Shown: positions 1 to 8,099, counted from the stretch's first letter. The stretch: 64,000 bases of DNA from Candidatus Gastranaerophilales bacterium (GCA_944322785.1 CALUPW010000001.1:124001-188000), one strand, 5' to 3'. The notes: a model not told the origin generated them from the letters alone. Numbers and translations: made by a program.

Positions 1-83
1 ATCGCCTGTTTAACCTCAGGCGTATATTCAAAACTCCATTTTAAAATAGTTCCGTCAATATCTGTTGCAACCATTTTAATCAT
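1..83 (-). CDS. HAD-superfamily hydrolase, N-terminal fragment
   Basis: The reading frame begins with ATG at 83 and runs off the window edge. It opens MIKMVATDIDGTILKWSFEY. The DIDGT signature is HAD motif I (nucleophile Asp plus acid/base Asp), as in Cof-type sugar-phosphate or nucleotide phosphatases. The start codon overlaps the stop of the upstream NUDIX gene (TAATG), so the two are probably translationally coupled. Only about 27 residues are visible, so the substrate cannot be inferred. A second in-frame ATG lies three codons later. Confidence 0.8.
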   Translation of the reverse strand, partial: MIKMVATDIDGTILKWSFEYTPEVKQA

Positions 84-616
84 TATTCAAGCCCTCTCAT
101 AACAGCGCAAATCGTTTTGGCATCCGTGATTTCATTGTTTTTAATCATATTCTTGATTTCATCAATCGTATATTCATATTCAATAAGAATTTCGCCATCG
201 TCGGGACATTCTCCGACAAATTCCAGATTAGCAGCTTTATAAAGATAGAGTTTTTCATCGCTGTAACCGGGGGAGGTAAAAACATAACCTAAATCCTGCC
301 AGTTTTTTGCTATGTATCCGGTTTCCTCTTTTAATTCACGTTTTGCCGCCTCAAAAGGATTCTCATTTTTTTCAAGTTTGCCCGCAGGAAGTTCTAATAA
401 AGCTTCTTTTAAAGGATAGCGGAACTGTTTTACCATAAGAACTTTTTCAACTCCGTCTTTTTTACATATCGCAAGAATTACGACACCGCCTGAATGTTCT
501 ACAACTTCACGAAAAGAAGTCTTTCCGCTGACAAGCTCCACACAATCCTTGTGAACTGTAATTATTTTTCCGTCATAGACGACTTCGCCTGATAAAGTCT
601 TTTCATTCAAATCCAT
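83..616 (-). CDS. NUDIX hydrolase, ADP-ribose pyrophosphatase type
   Basis: The 177-residue protein has a complete NUDIX box at about residues 76-98: G-x5-E-x7-REL-x-EE-x-G, visible as GKLEKNE...AKRELKEETGY. The size and the preceding beta-rich half resemble ADP-ribose pyrophosphatases (NudF/YqkG), which cleave ADP-ribose to AMP and ribose 5-phosphate; other nucleoside diphosphate substrates are possible. The start is supported by GAGG 9 nt upstream. A TATGATAAAAT extended -10-like sequence lies further upstream. It is the first gene of a pair with the HAD phosphatase, sharing a base with it, which suggests nucleotide-sugar clean-up followed by dephosphorylation (inference). Confidence 0.9.
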   Translation of the reverse strand: MDLNEKTLSGEVVYDGKIITVHKDCVELVSGKTSFREVVEHSGGVVILAICKKDGVEKVLMVKQFRYPLKEALLELPAGKLEKNENPFEAAKRELKEETGYIAKNWQDLGYVFTSPGYSDEKLYLYKAANLEFVGECPDDGEILIEYEYTIDEIKNMIKNNEITDAKTICAVMRGLE

Positions 617-727
617 TTGATTAATCCTCTTTTTTAAATTTTATCATAAAAAGATGAGTTTTTTACATTAATTCCCGTATTTTTGTGGTATTCTTAAAAG
701 CGTGATTAGGGAGAGGAATTAAGCAGA

Positions 728-2449
728 ATGTATAAAATAACAGGTTTTATAAAAAAACATCCTGAAATTTCAACTATTTTAGGACTTTTGTTTGTATTTT
801 ATTTTATATTTTTTCACAATCTCGGCAATTATCCGCTCATGGACGTTGACGAAACAAGATATGTCGGTATTGCAAGAGAAATGTTTAACAGCAAAGATTT
901 TTTGTCACTTTATCTGAACGGCGATTACTTTTTTGAAAAGCCTCCTTTGTATTTTTGGGGCGAATGTCTTTCATTTGCCTTGTGGGGTGTCGTAAATGAA
1001 TTTACCGCAAGATTTCCGGTTGCATTTTACGGGATGCTTACATGTTTTCTTCTTTATTTTACCGGCAAAAAAATAGTTTCAAGAAATTTCGGCATAATTT
1101 CATCTCTGATTCTTGCGACAAGTATGGAATTTGTTATTCTTGCAAAATTCGCAATTCTTGATATTGTACTTGCCACATGTTGTGCTTTTTCAATTATCAG
1201 CGGATTTATGACATATTTTTGTAAAGAAGATTATAAAAAATATTTCTGGTGGCTGTTTTATATATTTTCCGGACTTGCCGTTATGGCAAAAGGTATTCCG
1301 GGATTTGTTGTTCCGTTCGGAACAATGTTTTTCATCTCAATTATCAGCAAAAGATTTAAAGAAATTTTCAAACAGCAATATTTTCTTGTAGGATTTCTTT
1401 TGTTTTTTGTAATAACTGTTCCGTGGCATGCAATCATGCTGAAAATGCACGATCCGAGATTTTTTGATGAATATATTGTTACCCATCACCTTCAAAGATT
1501 TGTAAACTCCGAAACGGTCGGGAGAGATCAGCCGTTTATATTTATGTTTTTGACGTTTTTGTGGGGAATTTTACCATGGACGTTTTCGGCAATTGCAGCT
1601 TCATTTTGCAAACTAAAAGAAAAAATTACACAGATTGTATTTAAAAAAGATATAGCCGGAAATTTTTTCGAAAAGATTGCAAAACTCAACCCGTTTAAAA
1701 ATTTTGATTTTAACAATCTTTCAAACCCTCAGAAATTACAGCTTTTCAGCTGGGTTGCGTTTTTATTTATAATGCTTTTCTTTTCTGTTTCCAGCACCAA
1801 ACTCGTAACGTATATATTGCCGGTTTATCCTTTTTCCGCAATTCTTCTGGGATTTGTGTGGAAAGATTATCTTGAAAAAGGGATTTTTGAAAAAGAAATT
1901 AATTTTTCCGCAGCATTTTTCGGAGGTGCCTGCCTGATTGCAGGTGTTGCAACAATGTTTGAAAAATATGTTCTTCCCGCACAGATTCATGAGGACTTTC
2001 TGGTCGTAAAATGGTTTTGTATAATTCTTGTTCTCGTTATGGGAAGCGCAACTTTTATTTTGCTTTACAAAAAATGCAGGATAGGAATTTTTCTGTCATA
2101 TATTGTATTTATGATGATTTTGTCAGGCTGGGGATACAAACTGTTTTTTGAAATGGACTACAGATTCGGACAGAATGATCTTATGAAAATGGCAAAAGAA
2201 GCAAGAGCAAACGGTTATAAACTTGCAACCGTCGGATTTAGCAAAAGATATTCGATTTATTATTATTACGGGGACGAAGTCAATTTTATTGTCGGTGATG
2301 AGTATGATGTACTTGATGAACTTTTTAAAGATGAAAAAATGCGTGTCATTGTTCGTAAAGATGAAATGAAAATATTAAAGCAGCAGCAAAAAGATTTTTC
2401 CATTGTTGAAAAGGGGCGCAAATATATTCTTTTGAAAGGCAAGCATTAA
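728..2449 (+). CDS. ArnT/PMT-like membrane glycosyltransferase
   Basis: The 573-residue polytopic protein has about 10-12 hydrophobic segments. An early luminal loop carries MDVDETRY and EKPPLYFW. The Asp-Glu motif after TM1 and the KPP motif are typical of GT39/GT83 enzymes (protein mannosyltransferases, ArnT) that use polyprenyl-phosphate-linked sugars and transfer them to lipid A, protein or cell-wall polymers. The start follows AGGGAGAGG about 9 nt upstream. The gene stands alone between a divergent NUDIX gene and its own terminator. Donor and acceptor cannot be read from the sequence. Confidence 0.85.
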   Translation: MYKITGFIKKHPEISTILGLLFVFYFIFFHNLGNYPLMDVDETRYVGIAREMFNSKDFLSLYLNGDYFFEKPPLYFWGECLSFALWGVVNEFTARFPVAFYGMLTCFLLYFTGKKIVSRNFGIISSLILATSMEFVILAKFAILDIVLATCCAFSIISGFMTYFCKEDYKKYFWWLFYIFSGLAVMAKGIPGFVVPFGTMFFISIISKRFKEIFKQQYFLVGFLLFFVITVPWHAIMLKMHDPRFFDEYIVTHHLQRFVNSETVGRDQPFIFMFLTFLWGILPWTFSAIAASFCKLKEKITQIVFKKDIAGNFFEKIAKLNPFKNFDFNNLSNPQKLQLFSWVAFLFIMLFFSVSSTKLVTYILPVYPFSAILLGFVWKDYLEKGIFEKEINFSAAFFGGACLIAGVATMFEKYVLPAQIHEDFLVVKWFCIILVLVMGSATFILLYKKCRIGIFLSYIVFMMILSGWGYKLFFEMDYRFGQNDLMKMAKEARANGYKLATVGFSKRYSIYYYYGDEVNFIVGDEYDVLDELFKDEKMRVIVRKDEMKILKQQQKDFSIVEKGRKYILLKGKH

Positions 2450-2450
2450 A

Positions 2451-2475
2451 AAGAACGGAATTTCCGTTCTTTTTT
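2451..2475 (+). terminator. Intrinsic terminator of the glycosyltransferase gene
   Basis: AAGAACGGAA and TTCCGTTCTT form a stem directly after the stop codon, followed by a T-run. Confidence 0.85.
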
Positions 2476-2481
2476 AATGCA

Positions 2482-2507
2482 AAATAAAAAGCGGTTATAA
2501 AAACCGC
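2482..2507 (-). terminator. Intrinsic terminator, minus strand
   Basis: GCGGTT and AACCGC pair around a 5-nt loop. On the minus strand the stem is followed by TTTTTATTTT. It would end the small transcription unit at 2546-2647; no other minus-strand gene nearby needs it. Confidence 0.6.
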
Positions 2508-2545
2508 AGATAGTTATATAAACATCAAGTAAATGTATATTTTGG

Positions 2546-2647
2546 TTAAAATTTATTACAACAACAATTGCCGGCGTGTTCGGTAATTGTTAAAAAATCA
2601 ATTGCAAAAATATCAGGCATACAAAGTTTTAAAAAAATTTTCATCAT
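2546..2647 (-). CDS. 33-residue peptide with a Cys-Cys-Cys motif
   Basis: This short frame starts at ATG 2647 (a second ATG follows directly) and encodes MMKIFLKLCMPDIF..., ending AGNCCCNKF. AAGG lies about 9 nt upstream of the start. It is flanked by a promoter-like pair (TTGAAA, 17 bp, TAATAT), an approximately 87-nt leader with a CTTCTG/CAGAAG hairpin, and a minus-strand terminator downstream, so it looks like a complete miniature gene. I do not recognise the family. It could be a peptide signal, a RiPP precursor or a metal-binding peptide, or the transcript could be a regulatory RNA whose frame is accidental. Confidence 0.4.
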   Translation of the reverse strand: MMKIFLKLCMPDIFAIDFLTITEHAGNCCCNKF

Positions 2648-2740
2648 AATAAATAACCTTGTTATGTCTTTTTCGAATATAAATAAGAAACCCTTAGCTT
2701 CTGCACTCCAAAAAGATAAACTTCCTACAGAAGTAAGTTA

Positions 2741-2769
2741 ATATTACCATAGTTTTTAAAATTTTTCAA
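2741..2769 (-). promoter_or_regulatory. Promoter for the 33-residue peptide unit
   Basis: On the minus strand TTGAAA (2769-2764) and TAATAT (2746-2741) are separated by 17 bp. The predicted start is near 2734, giving a leader of about 87 nt. Confidence 0.5.
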
Positions 2770-2794
2770 TACTAATGTTGCAGAGCTATAACAA

Positions 2795-2823
2795 TTGACA
2801 AAAGAAAATATATTTGTTATACT
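2795..2823 (+). promoter_or_regulatory. Sigma-70-type promoter upstream of the GGDEF/HD-GYP gene
   Basis: TTGACA, 17 bp, TATACT: a near-consensus promoter. The only downstream gene on this strand is at 3072, which implies a leader of about 240 nt. Confidence 0.75.
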
Positions 2824-2829
2824 ACTAAT

Positions 2830-3071
2830 GTAGTAGTAATTTTTTAAGGCAGGATTTTTCAGAACTTTTTAAAGAAAGGATTTTTATTCGTCTTTTTATC
2901 TAAATTATTATGTTATAGAAGGTTTTAATAATTTTATTCAGCCATCTAAATGGCGTATTGTATTTGAAATAAATTCAAGTACAATATTTTAAGGAATGTT
3001 AATTTATAAAGATTATAAAGCAATAAATTAATATTACCGGTTTTAAACATTACAGCAGATTGTAGAAGGTC
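2830..3071 (+). promoter_or_regulatory. Long structured 5' leader of the c-di-GMP gene
   Basis: No coding frame was found here. Two hairpins are adjacent: GCCAT/ATGGC at 2941-2954, and a 12-bp stem (ATTGTATTTGAA with TTCAAGTACAAT, one G-U pair) at about 2957-2985 followed by ATTTT. The gene's ribosome-binding site AGAAGG lies just before 3072. The leader could carry an attenuator or riboswitch; I see no match to the c-di-GMP-I aptamer core. Confidence 0.4.
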
Positions 3072-4934
3072 ATGGAAAAAAGTAAGCAGGTAAATAAAGA
3101 TAATTTAAAGGCTGAAAAGTCTAATATTACCAATCCTTTGAATGGCAAAGTCACAAATCCTATTGCCGATAAAGGAATTCTTGCACGTATAAACAATTTT
3201 AACGCTCAAAAGACAAACAACAGACTCTACAGCGGCTATGTTAATAACACAATTTCTAAAAAAACTGTTGATTTTATTGATTTTGTGGCAAATATCAACG
3301 TGGCATTGAAAGATAAAAAAACATCATCTGATATGTTTACGGCGCTTCATGACGTTTTTACGGAAAAACTCAACTGCATGTTTACGGCATTCGGGCTTTT
3401 TCATGAAAAATCAAACTGTATAAATTTGAAACTTCAAAACAAATTCGGAAGCACATATTCTTCAAAAATCTTTATGTCTGATGAGATGAATCCCGTTGTT
3501 GAAAGTTTTCGCACATCAACTGTAATTTCCCGTGACAGCAACAAATTTTTAAATATTCCATACCTTCAGGAGTCCTCATCATTTATAATTCCGCTGGTTT
3601 CGGTGAATAATTGTATCGGTGTAATGATTGTCGGAATGGATGCAACAGAAGCCGAAAATACCCTTCTTTCGTTTGTTGCAAACCTTGCTGCAATGTTTAT
3701 TGACAACCTCAATCTGCGTGAAAAGGCGAACAAATATGATAATACGGACACCCTGACATCTTTGTATAATCACAGAGGATTTCAAGAAGTTTTAACAACA
3801 GAGCTTCAGCGGGCAAAAGATAACAAAACCCATCTTTCAATAATCATGATGGATGTAAATAATATTTCAAAAATAAACCGTGAACTCGGTCATGCCAAAG
3901 GTGATGAAGTTATAAGACTTCTTGCTGATAAAGTTAAACAAAATATCCGCAACAACGATAAAGCAGGACGTTACGGAGGGGATGAAATAGCGATTATTCT
4001 TCCTGATACGAATACGGCTGATGCCAAGTATCTGGCAGAATATATAACCTATACACTTTCCTGCTGTTTTGTTGACGACGTTGGGCCGGTAAAAGTTTCG
4101 GTCGGAATTTCAACCTACCCTGACTGTACGGAAGATCAGGAAAAACTTCTTGTTCTGGCAGAACAGGCGATGTATATTTCTCAGGCAAAAGGCTACAAAG
4201 AAGGCATGTCAGCCATTATAAGCAGCAGTGACTACAACTTCTGGAGTGATGACAGTCTGAGTTCGTTTGCAGAAGTCCTTGCCAAACGTCATGCGCAAAT
4301 GGGTATCAATTTTGAAGAAGAACTTGTTCATAAATTTAATAATGAACAAATAAGTTCGCAAAACCATCTTATGGAAATGGTTACATCGCTTGCAGGCGCA
4401 ATTGATGCAAAAGATCCTTATACAAAAGGCCACTCAACATCTGTTTCAAGATATTCCGAGGCTCTTGCCCGTGCAATCAACCTTCCTGAAGATGAAGTTG
4501 AAAGAATAAAACTTGGCGCACTGCTTCATGATGTTGGCAAAATCGGTATTCCGGAAAATGTTCTTAAAAAACCTTCTCATCTTTCGGACGATGAGTGGCA
4601 AATAATGAAACAACACCCTGTGATAGGTGCAGAAAAAGTTCTTGCGCCGAACGAGGCTTTGCGTGATTTAATTCCGATGGTAAAATACCATCACGAACAT
4701 TATGACGGCTCTGGTTATCCCGAAAAATTGAAAGGTGAAGAAATTCCGCTTTCCGCAAGAATCGTTGCCGTCGCAGATGCATTTCACGCATTAATTTCGG
4801 ACAGACCTTACCGCAAAGGGCTAGGAGTTGAAAAAGCCTGCGAAATTTTGAAAATGGGTGCAGGAAGCCAGTGGGACAGTGATCTGGTAAGACAATTTAT
4901 AACAATTGCGCCGTCCCTGTCAACGAGCATTTAG
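3072..4934 (+). CDS. GAF-GGDEF-HD-GYP cyclic-di-GMP signalling protein
   Basis: The 620-residue cytoplasmic protein has no membrane segment. A GAF-like sensor region spans about residues 70-215. A GGDEF domain follows (about 225-380), with YGGDEI as active-site motif (Ile in place of Phe) and RNND five residues upstream, matching the RxxD inhibitory I-site. A C-terminal HD-GYP phosphodiesterase domain covers about 430-615, with LLHDVGKIG near 483 and HHEHYDGSGYP near 546. It could both make and degrade c-di-GMP, or use the GGDEF domain as a regulatory GTP/c-di-GMP sensor. The start is set by AGAAGG. It lies just upstream of a pilin-like gene, consistent with control of surface structures (inference). 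Confidence 0.92.
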   Translation: MEKSKQVNKDNLKAEKSNITNPLNGKVTNPIADKGILARINNFNAQKTNNRLYSGYVNNTISKKTVDFIDFVANINVALKDKKTSSDMFTALHDVFTEKLNCMFTAFGLFHEKSNCINLKLQNKFGSTYSSKIFMSDEMNPVVESFRTSTVISRDSNKFLNIPYLQESSSFIIPLVSVNNCIGVMIVGMDATEAENTLLSFVANLAAMFIDNLNLREKANKYDNTDTLTSLYNHRGFQEVLTTELQRAKDNKTHLSIIMMDVNNISKINRELGHAKGDEVIRLLADKVKQNIRNNDKAGRYGGDEIAIILPDTNTADAKYLAEYITYTLSCCFVDDVGPVKVSVGISTYPDCTEDQEKLLVLAEQAMYISQAKGYKEGMSAIISSSDYNFWSDDSLSSFAEVLAKRHAQMGINFEEELVHKFNNEQISSQNHLMEMVTSLAGAIDAKDPYTKGHSTSVSRYSEALARAINLPEDEVERIKLGALLHDVGKIGIPENVLKKPSHLSDDEWQIMKQHPVIGAEKVLAPNEALRDLIPMVKYHHEHYDGSGYPEKLKGEEIPLSARIVAVADAFHALISDRPYRKGLGVEKACEILKMGAGSQWDSDLVRQFITIAPSLSTSI

Positions 4935-4935
4935 A

Positions 4936-4964
4936 TTGATAAAAAATGACATTTATGATAAAAT
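4936..4964 (+). promoter_or_regulatory. Promoter of poly-G prepilin locus 1
   Basis: TTGATA, 17 bp, TAAAAT, with TG one base before the -10 (extended -10). Predicted start near 4971, then AGAGGAG and ATG at 4991. Confidence 0.65.
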
Positions 4965-4990
4965 ATTATTTAGAATAAGAGGAGCTAAAA

Positions 4991-5044
4991 ATGGTGAAAA
5001 AGCAGACTATGATTGAAATTCGGGGGGGGGGGGGCAACCCGTAA
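4991..5044 (+). CDS. Leader frame of poly-G prepilin locus 1 (out of phase)
   Basis: ATG at 4991 follows AGAGGAGCT with good spacing and opens MVKKQTMIEIR. It then enters a run of 13 G and stops at TAA 5042 after GGGGNP. With 12 G (or 15) the same start would read straight into the pilin frame that is open from the G tract to 6044. This is therefore probably the true start of the pilin gene in its alternative phase, not a separate gene. Confidence 0.6.
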   Translation: MVKKQTMIEIRGGGGNP

Positions 5045-6044
5045 AACAGCTCCTGACAGCGATTTAACAATTAGTCATTTTGTGAACAACGACAATTCGA
5101 GTCCAAAGACTCTTAAAAAGACATGTCTTAATTCTTTTGATGAAAAAATAGAGTGTCACCCTGAACTTGATTCAGGGTCTATTAAGATAAGAAAAGATTC
5201 CGGCTCGGAGGCCGGAATGACGAAGATGGCGTCTAACAACCTCCGTCCCGCAGTCCGGAATGACAAATCAGGGTGCAAAGCCGCCTTCACCATGGCAGAA
5301 GTTCTGATAACCCTCGGCATAATCGGTATAGTCGCCGCCATGACTTTGCCGACGATAATCAATCGCATACAGGAAAAAGTTCTTGAAGCACGCTTTCGAA
5401 AAGTTTACAATATTTTAAATGTTGCTTGTGAAAAGACAGTTGCGGATTTAGGTTATGTTCCAAGCTGTTATAGCTGGATTCCGGGAGAGCGTCCGTATCC
5501 TGATCTTGAGTGCGACAGACAGGAAAACGGTGACTGCAACTGGTATTATCCTGACGGTGATATGCCTTCTGATTACTACGGGCCTAGGAATGATAATGAC
5601 TGTCGTATATTTGAGGAAGCATTAATGAAAAATCTTAATGTAATCCAGCAGTGTCCAGATGCCGAAGATGACGGGTGCACTGTGCATTACAAAGGTTCCG
5701 ATACTATTATGAAAGATAATGATAATTCACTTTCGGATGAGGAGGTTATGGCAGCAACAGCAGGCACGCCTGCTTTTAGAGAGGAAAATCTGAATAAATT
5801 ACCGGCAATTGTTCTGATAGACGGGATAACTTTTATTGACCCTCAGGAATCCCGTTACATAAATACATTACCTATAATTGATATAAACGGTAAAAGAGGC
5901 CCGAATAAATGGGGATATGATTTGTTTGTGTTCGGAAGAGTCGGTTCTACTAAAAAGGGGATATATTATATAGCAGGTTCTCATCCGGTTGAAAAAGGCG
6001 GAAGAACGTGTCAAGAAATGATAAAAAAACTTTTGGAAAGATGA
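5013..6044 (+). CDS. Prepilin-like protein, locus 1, behind a poly-G tract
   Basis: The pilin core starts near 5280: KAAFTMAEVLITLGIIG is a class III-type prepilin N-terminus (cleavage before Phe, Glu at +5), though -1 is Ala rather than Gly. About 230 residues follow, with several Cys. The frame is open back to the G tract at 5022. The only in-phase start there is a TTG at 5013 with no Shine-Dalgarno. Between tract and core lie about 85 codons composed partly of dispersed palindromic repeats (CHPELDSGS, DSGSEAGMT), an odd leader for a pilin. The likely product is a type II secretion/type IV pilus pseudopilin. Expression probably depends on tract length. Confidence 0.75.
   Translation: MKFGGGGATRKTAPDSDLTISHFVNNDNSSPKTLKKTCLNSFDEKIECHPELDSGSIKIRKDSGSEAGMTKMASNNLRPAVRNDKSGCKAAFTMAEVLITLGIIGIVAAMTLPTIINRIQEKVLEARFRKVYNILNVACEKTVADLGYVPSCYSWIPGERPYPDLECDRQENGDCNWYYPDGDMPSDYYGPRNDNDCRIFEEALMKNLNVIQQCPDAEDDGCTVHYKGSDTIMKDNDNSLSDEEVMAATAGTPAFREENLNKLPAIVLIDGITFIDPQESRYINTLPIIDINGKRGPNKWGYDLFVFGRVGSTKKGIYYIAGSHPVEKGGRTCQEMIKKLLER
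5022..5034 (+). repeat. Homopolymeric G tract, 13 bases
   Basis: Thirteen consecutive G lie 11 codons inside the leader frame. The sequence after it (CAACCCGTAAAAC, CTCCTG, GCGATTTAAC, GACAATTC, AGTCCAAAGA) is shared with locus 3 at 62157 onward. Confidence 0.9.
5155..5222 (+). repeat. Dispersed palindromic repeats within the prepilin leader
   Basis: Two short palindromic units are adjacent: CACCCTGAACTTGATTCAGG (5157-5176) and CCGGCTCGGAGGCCGG (about 5202-5217). Related units occur at about 10488, 31838, 62371, 62595 and 62640. They resemble REP-type elements. Confidence 0.7.
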
Positions 6045-6045
6045 G

Positions 6046-7353
6046 TTATCCGTAATTCACTTCATCGATAAAAATTTTAACCCACTTTACAAGACTTGAA
6101 AGTTCATAAGGTTTTGGCATATACAAGTCCGCTCCGCAATTTAGAACGAGTTCTTTGTCATGGAAAATTGAGGTTACAATAATTTTTGACTTTGAAAAAA
6201 TAGGATTTTCACGTATCAATTTACAAATTTCAAGACCTTTCAGATTTTCGCAACTGCCTGCATCAAGAATAATAATTGCAGGCGGATTTGGGATGTTTTG
6301 AAAATTCTGCAGGTTTTCAAAAATTTCAGTCTGATACCCCTGAAGATCCAGAATAGTTTTTAACAGAAGTTTCATAGCCTCATCAGGCTCTATAACCGCT
6401 ATTTTGTTATTAAATTTGTTTGTTTCAACAGCATTCTCCCCTGCGATTTTTGCTCTTTCAATTAAGTAGTTTGAACGATCAGGAAGTTTTGCAAGATTGT
6501 GAATGTTCAGTAATGCCGTCAATAGCTGATTTGTGTCCGTATATTTTTGAAATTCGTTTGTTACAATACCGATTGTTGTATGGACAAATTCCGTGCGTCT
6601 TCCGGCAAATTCATCGCCTTCAACTATGACATAACCACGTTTTAAATCCGGAGTGGAATAGAATTTTTTTGCAACCGAATCAAATGCAAATGTCAAAAAG
6701 TTTGCGATTTTTTCGGCTTTTAACGGATTTGTGATTATCAAAAATTCGTTTTCTGAAATTCCGCCCAGATAATCGTCATCATTCAATGATGATTGTATAA
6801 TTGCGCAAAACGTTCTGACCAGTTTATCAGAAGCAAGTTCTGTATATGTTTCACGGTAATTTTTAAAATTTTCAATACTTATATAAAGACATCCCCACAA
6901 ATCTTTGGAAGTCAAAATTCTTTTCAATGCACGCATTGAATAGCTGTTGTTCGGAAGAAGTTTTTTGTTGTCTAAATATGATTCAAATTCACGCCGCAGA
7001 TGTGCTTTTATCCGCATAACGAATTCTTCGTTGTTTACAGGCTCGCTCAAAAAATCGTCTGCGCCGTTTGCGAGTGCATTCAACCTGTCTTGAATTTCCG
7101 AAGATTTTGAAAGCGCAACAATTACGGGCCGCATGTTGTAGGTGAGTGCTCTGATTTTTTTACAGTAATCCCCGAGGTCATTGTCAATACTGTCTGATAT
7201 GATTATCAAATCAGGCTCTTTATCCTGAATGATTTTCATTGCAGAAATAAAATTTTTGCTTACAATTACTTTCAACTGTTCATTTTCAAGCAATTTTTTA
7301 TATTTAACCGAAAGCTCACGGCGTTTGTCAATAATTAAAGTTACAGACTGCAT
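6046..7353 (-). CDS. Response regulator with REC, degenerate GGDEF and second REC domain
   Basis: In this 435-residue protein, residues 1-125 form a receiver-like domain that seems atypical: DLIIISDS lacks a clear phospho-acceptor at the usual position and the Lys-Pro motif reads EP. Residues about 130-300 resemble a GGDEF domain whose signature is GGISENEF, so diguanylate cyclase activity is unlikely. Residues about 315-430 form a second receiver with LDAGS and MPKP, which look functional. The gene starts inside the 3' end of the histidine-kinase gene (13-bp overlap), so the two are co-translated partners. The output is unknown; no DNA-binding domain is visible. Confidence 0.85.
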   Translation of the reverse strand: MQSVTLIIDKRRELSVKYKKLLENEQLKVIVSKNFISAMKIIQDKEPDLIIISDSIDNDLGDYCKKIRALTYNMRPVIVALSKSSEIQDRLNALANGADDFLSEPVNNEEFVMRIKAHLRREFESYLDNKKLLPNNSYSMRALKRILTSKDLWGCLYISIENFKNYRETYTELASDKLVRTFCAIIQSSLNDDDYLGGISENEFLIITNPLKAEKIANFLTFAFDSVAKKFYSTPDLKRGYVIVEGDEFAGRRTEFVHTTIGIVTNEFQKYTDTNQLLTALLNIHNLAKLPDRSNYLIERAKIAGENAVETNKFNNKIAVIEPDEAMKLLLKTILDLQGYQTEIFENLQNFQNIPNPPAIIILDAGSCENLKGLEICKLIRENPIFSKSKIIVTSIFHDKELVLNCGADLYMPKPYELSSLVKWVKIFIDEVNYG

Positions 7354-8087
7354 TTTGCCCTCGCTTGTTTTTCAACGTTGCTTGCCGGAAGCTGAACCTC
7401 AAATGTCGTAAGATATTTTTCATCTTTTTGTTTTTCGGATTTAACGGAAATTTTTCCGCCCATTTTTTCGGTAAGATTTTTGGTTATATAAAGTCCCAGT
7501 CCGCTTCCCTGAACTTTTCGTGTCAGAGGATTGTCAATCCTTGAAAATTTTGTAAAAATCCTCTCATAATCATCTTCTTTAATTTCAATTCCCGTATTTA
7601 TAACATCTATTCCGATAAATTCGCAATTCTCGCAAAATCCGCTCTTAATTATAATCGTTGAATCTGTATCTCCGTATTTTGCTGCATTTTCAATTAAATT
7701 TGTCATTATCTGAAGAAATTTATCTTTGTCTGCAAGAATAGAAGGGGTTTTATCATCTATTTGAATTTCAAATTTTTTGTCCGCATACTGGCTTTTTACA
7801 ATTGATACGGCTGTTTCCACAACAGGTTTTATTGCGGTTTCTTTTAACAAAAGATTGTCCCTTCCGCTGGAAATTCGGGTTACGGACAGCATGTTTTCAA
7901 CAAGATTGATAAGTCTGTTTGACTGGTCTTCAATTATTTTTAAAAATTTTTTCTTGCTTTCATCATCAATTCTATCCCATGACGATAGCATTGTCTGTGA
8001 AAAGCCCCTTATTGATGTTAACGGTGTTCTCAATTCATGGCTTACTGTTGATATAAAATCTTCATAACTTTTCTCAATTTCACTCAT
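7341..8087 (-). CDS. Sensor-less soluble histidine kinase
   Basis: The 248-residue protein consists only of a kinase core. The dimerisation/phosphoacceptor motif SHELRTPLTSIRGF puts the His at residue 17. The ATPase domain shows NLIENAAKYGD (N box) and GSGLGLYITKNL (G box). Only 16 residues precede the His box and there is no membrane or sensor domain, so its signal must come from a partner protein. No upstream extension is possible in frame near the start. TATAAT ends 6 nt before the ATG, suggesting a leaderless message. The following response regulator overlaps its 3' end. Confidence 0.9.
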   Translation of the reverse strand: MSEIEKSYEDFISTVSHELRTPLTSIRGFSQTMLSSWDRIDDESKKKFLKIIEDQSNRLINLVENMLSVTRISSGRDNLLLKETAIKPVVETAVSIVKSQYADKKFEIQIDDKTPSILADKDKFLQIMTNLIENAAKYGDTDSTIIIKSGFCENCEFIGIDVINTGIEIKEDDYERIFTKFSRIDNPLTRKVQGSGLGLYITKNLTEKMGGKISVKSEKQKDEKYLTTFEVQLPASNVEKQARAKCSL

Positions 8088-8093
8088 ACGCCC

Positions 8094-8099
8094 ATTATA
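8094..8099 (-). promoter_or_regulatory. -10 box 6 nt before the kinase ATG
   Basis: TATAAT on the minus strand, followed by GGGCGT and the ATG. No Shine-Dalgarno fits between. A -35 match is weak. Confidence 0.45.

Noticed and set aside
2680-2740. Known riboswitch in the leader of the 33-residue peptide gene
   Set aside because: Only one CTTCTG/CAGAAG hairpin is clear and no recognised aptamer core was found.
5156-5368. Minus-strand frame across prepilin locus 1
   Set aside because: It is the antisense reading of repeat units and of the pilin core (PASEPESFLILIDPESS), a known artefact of such repeats.
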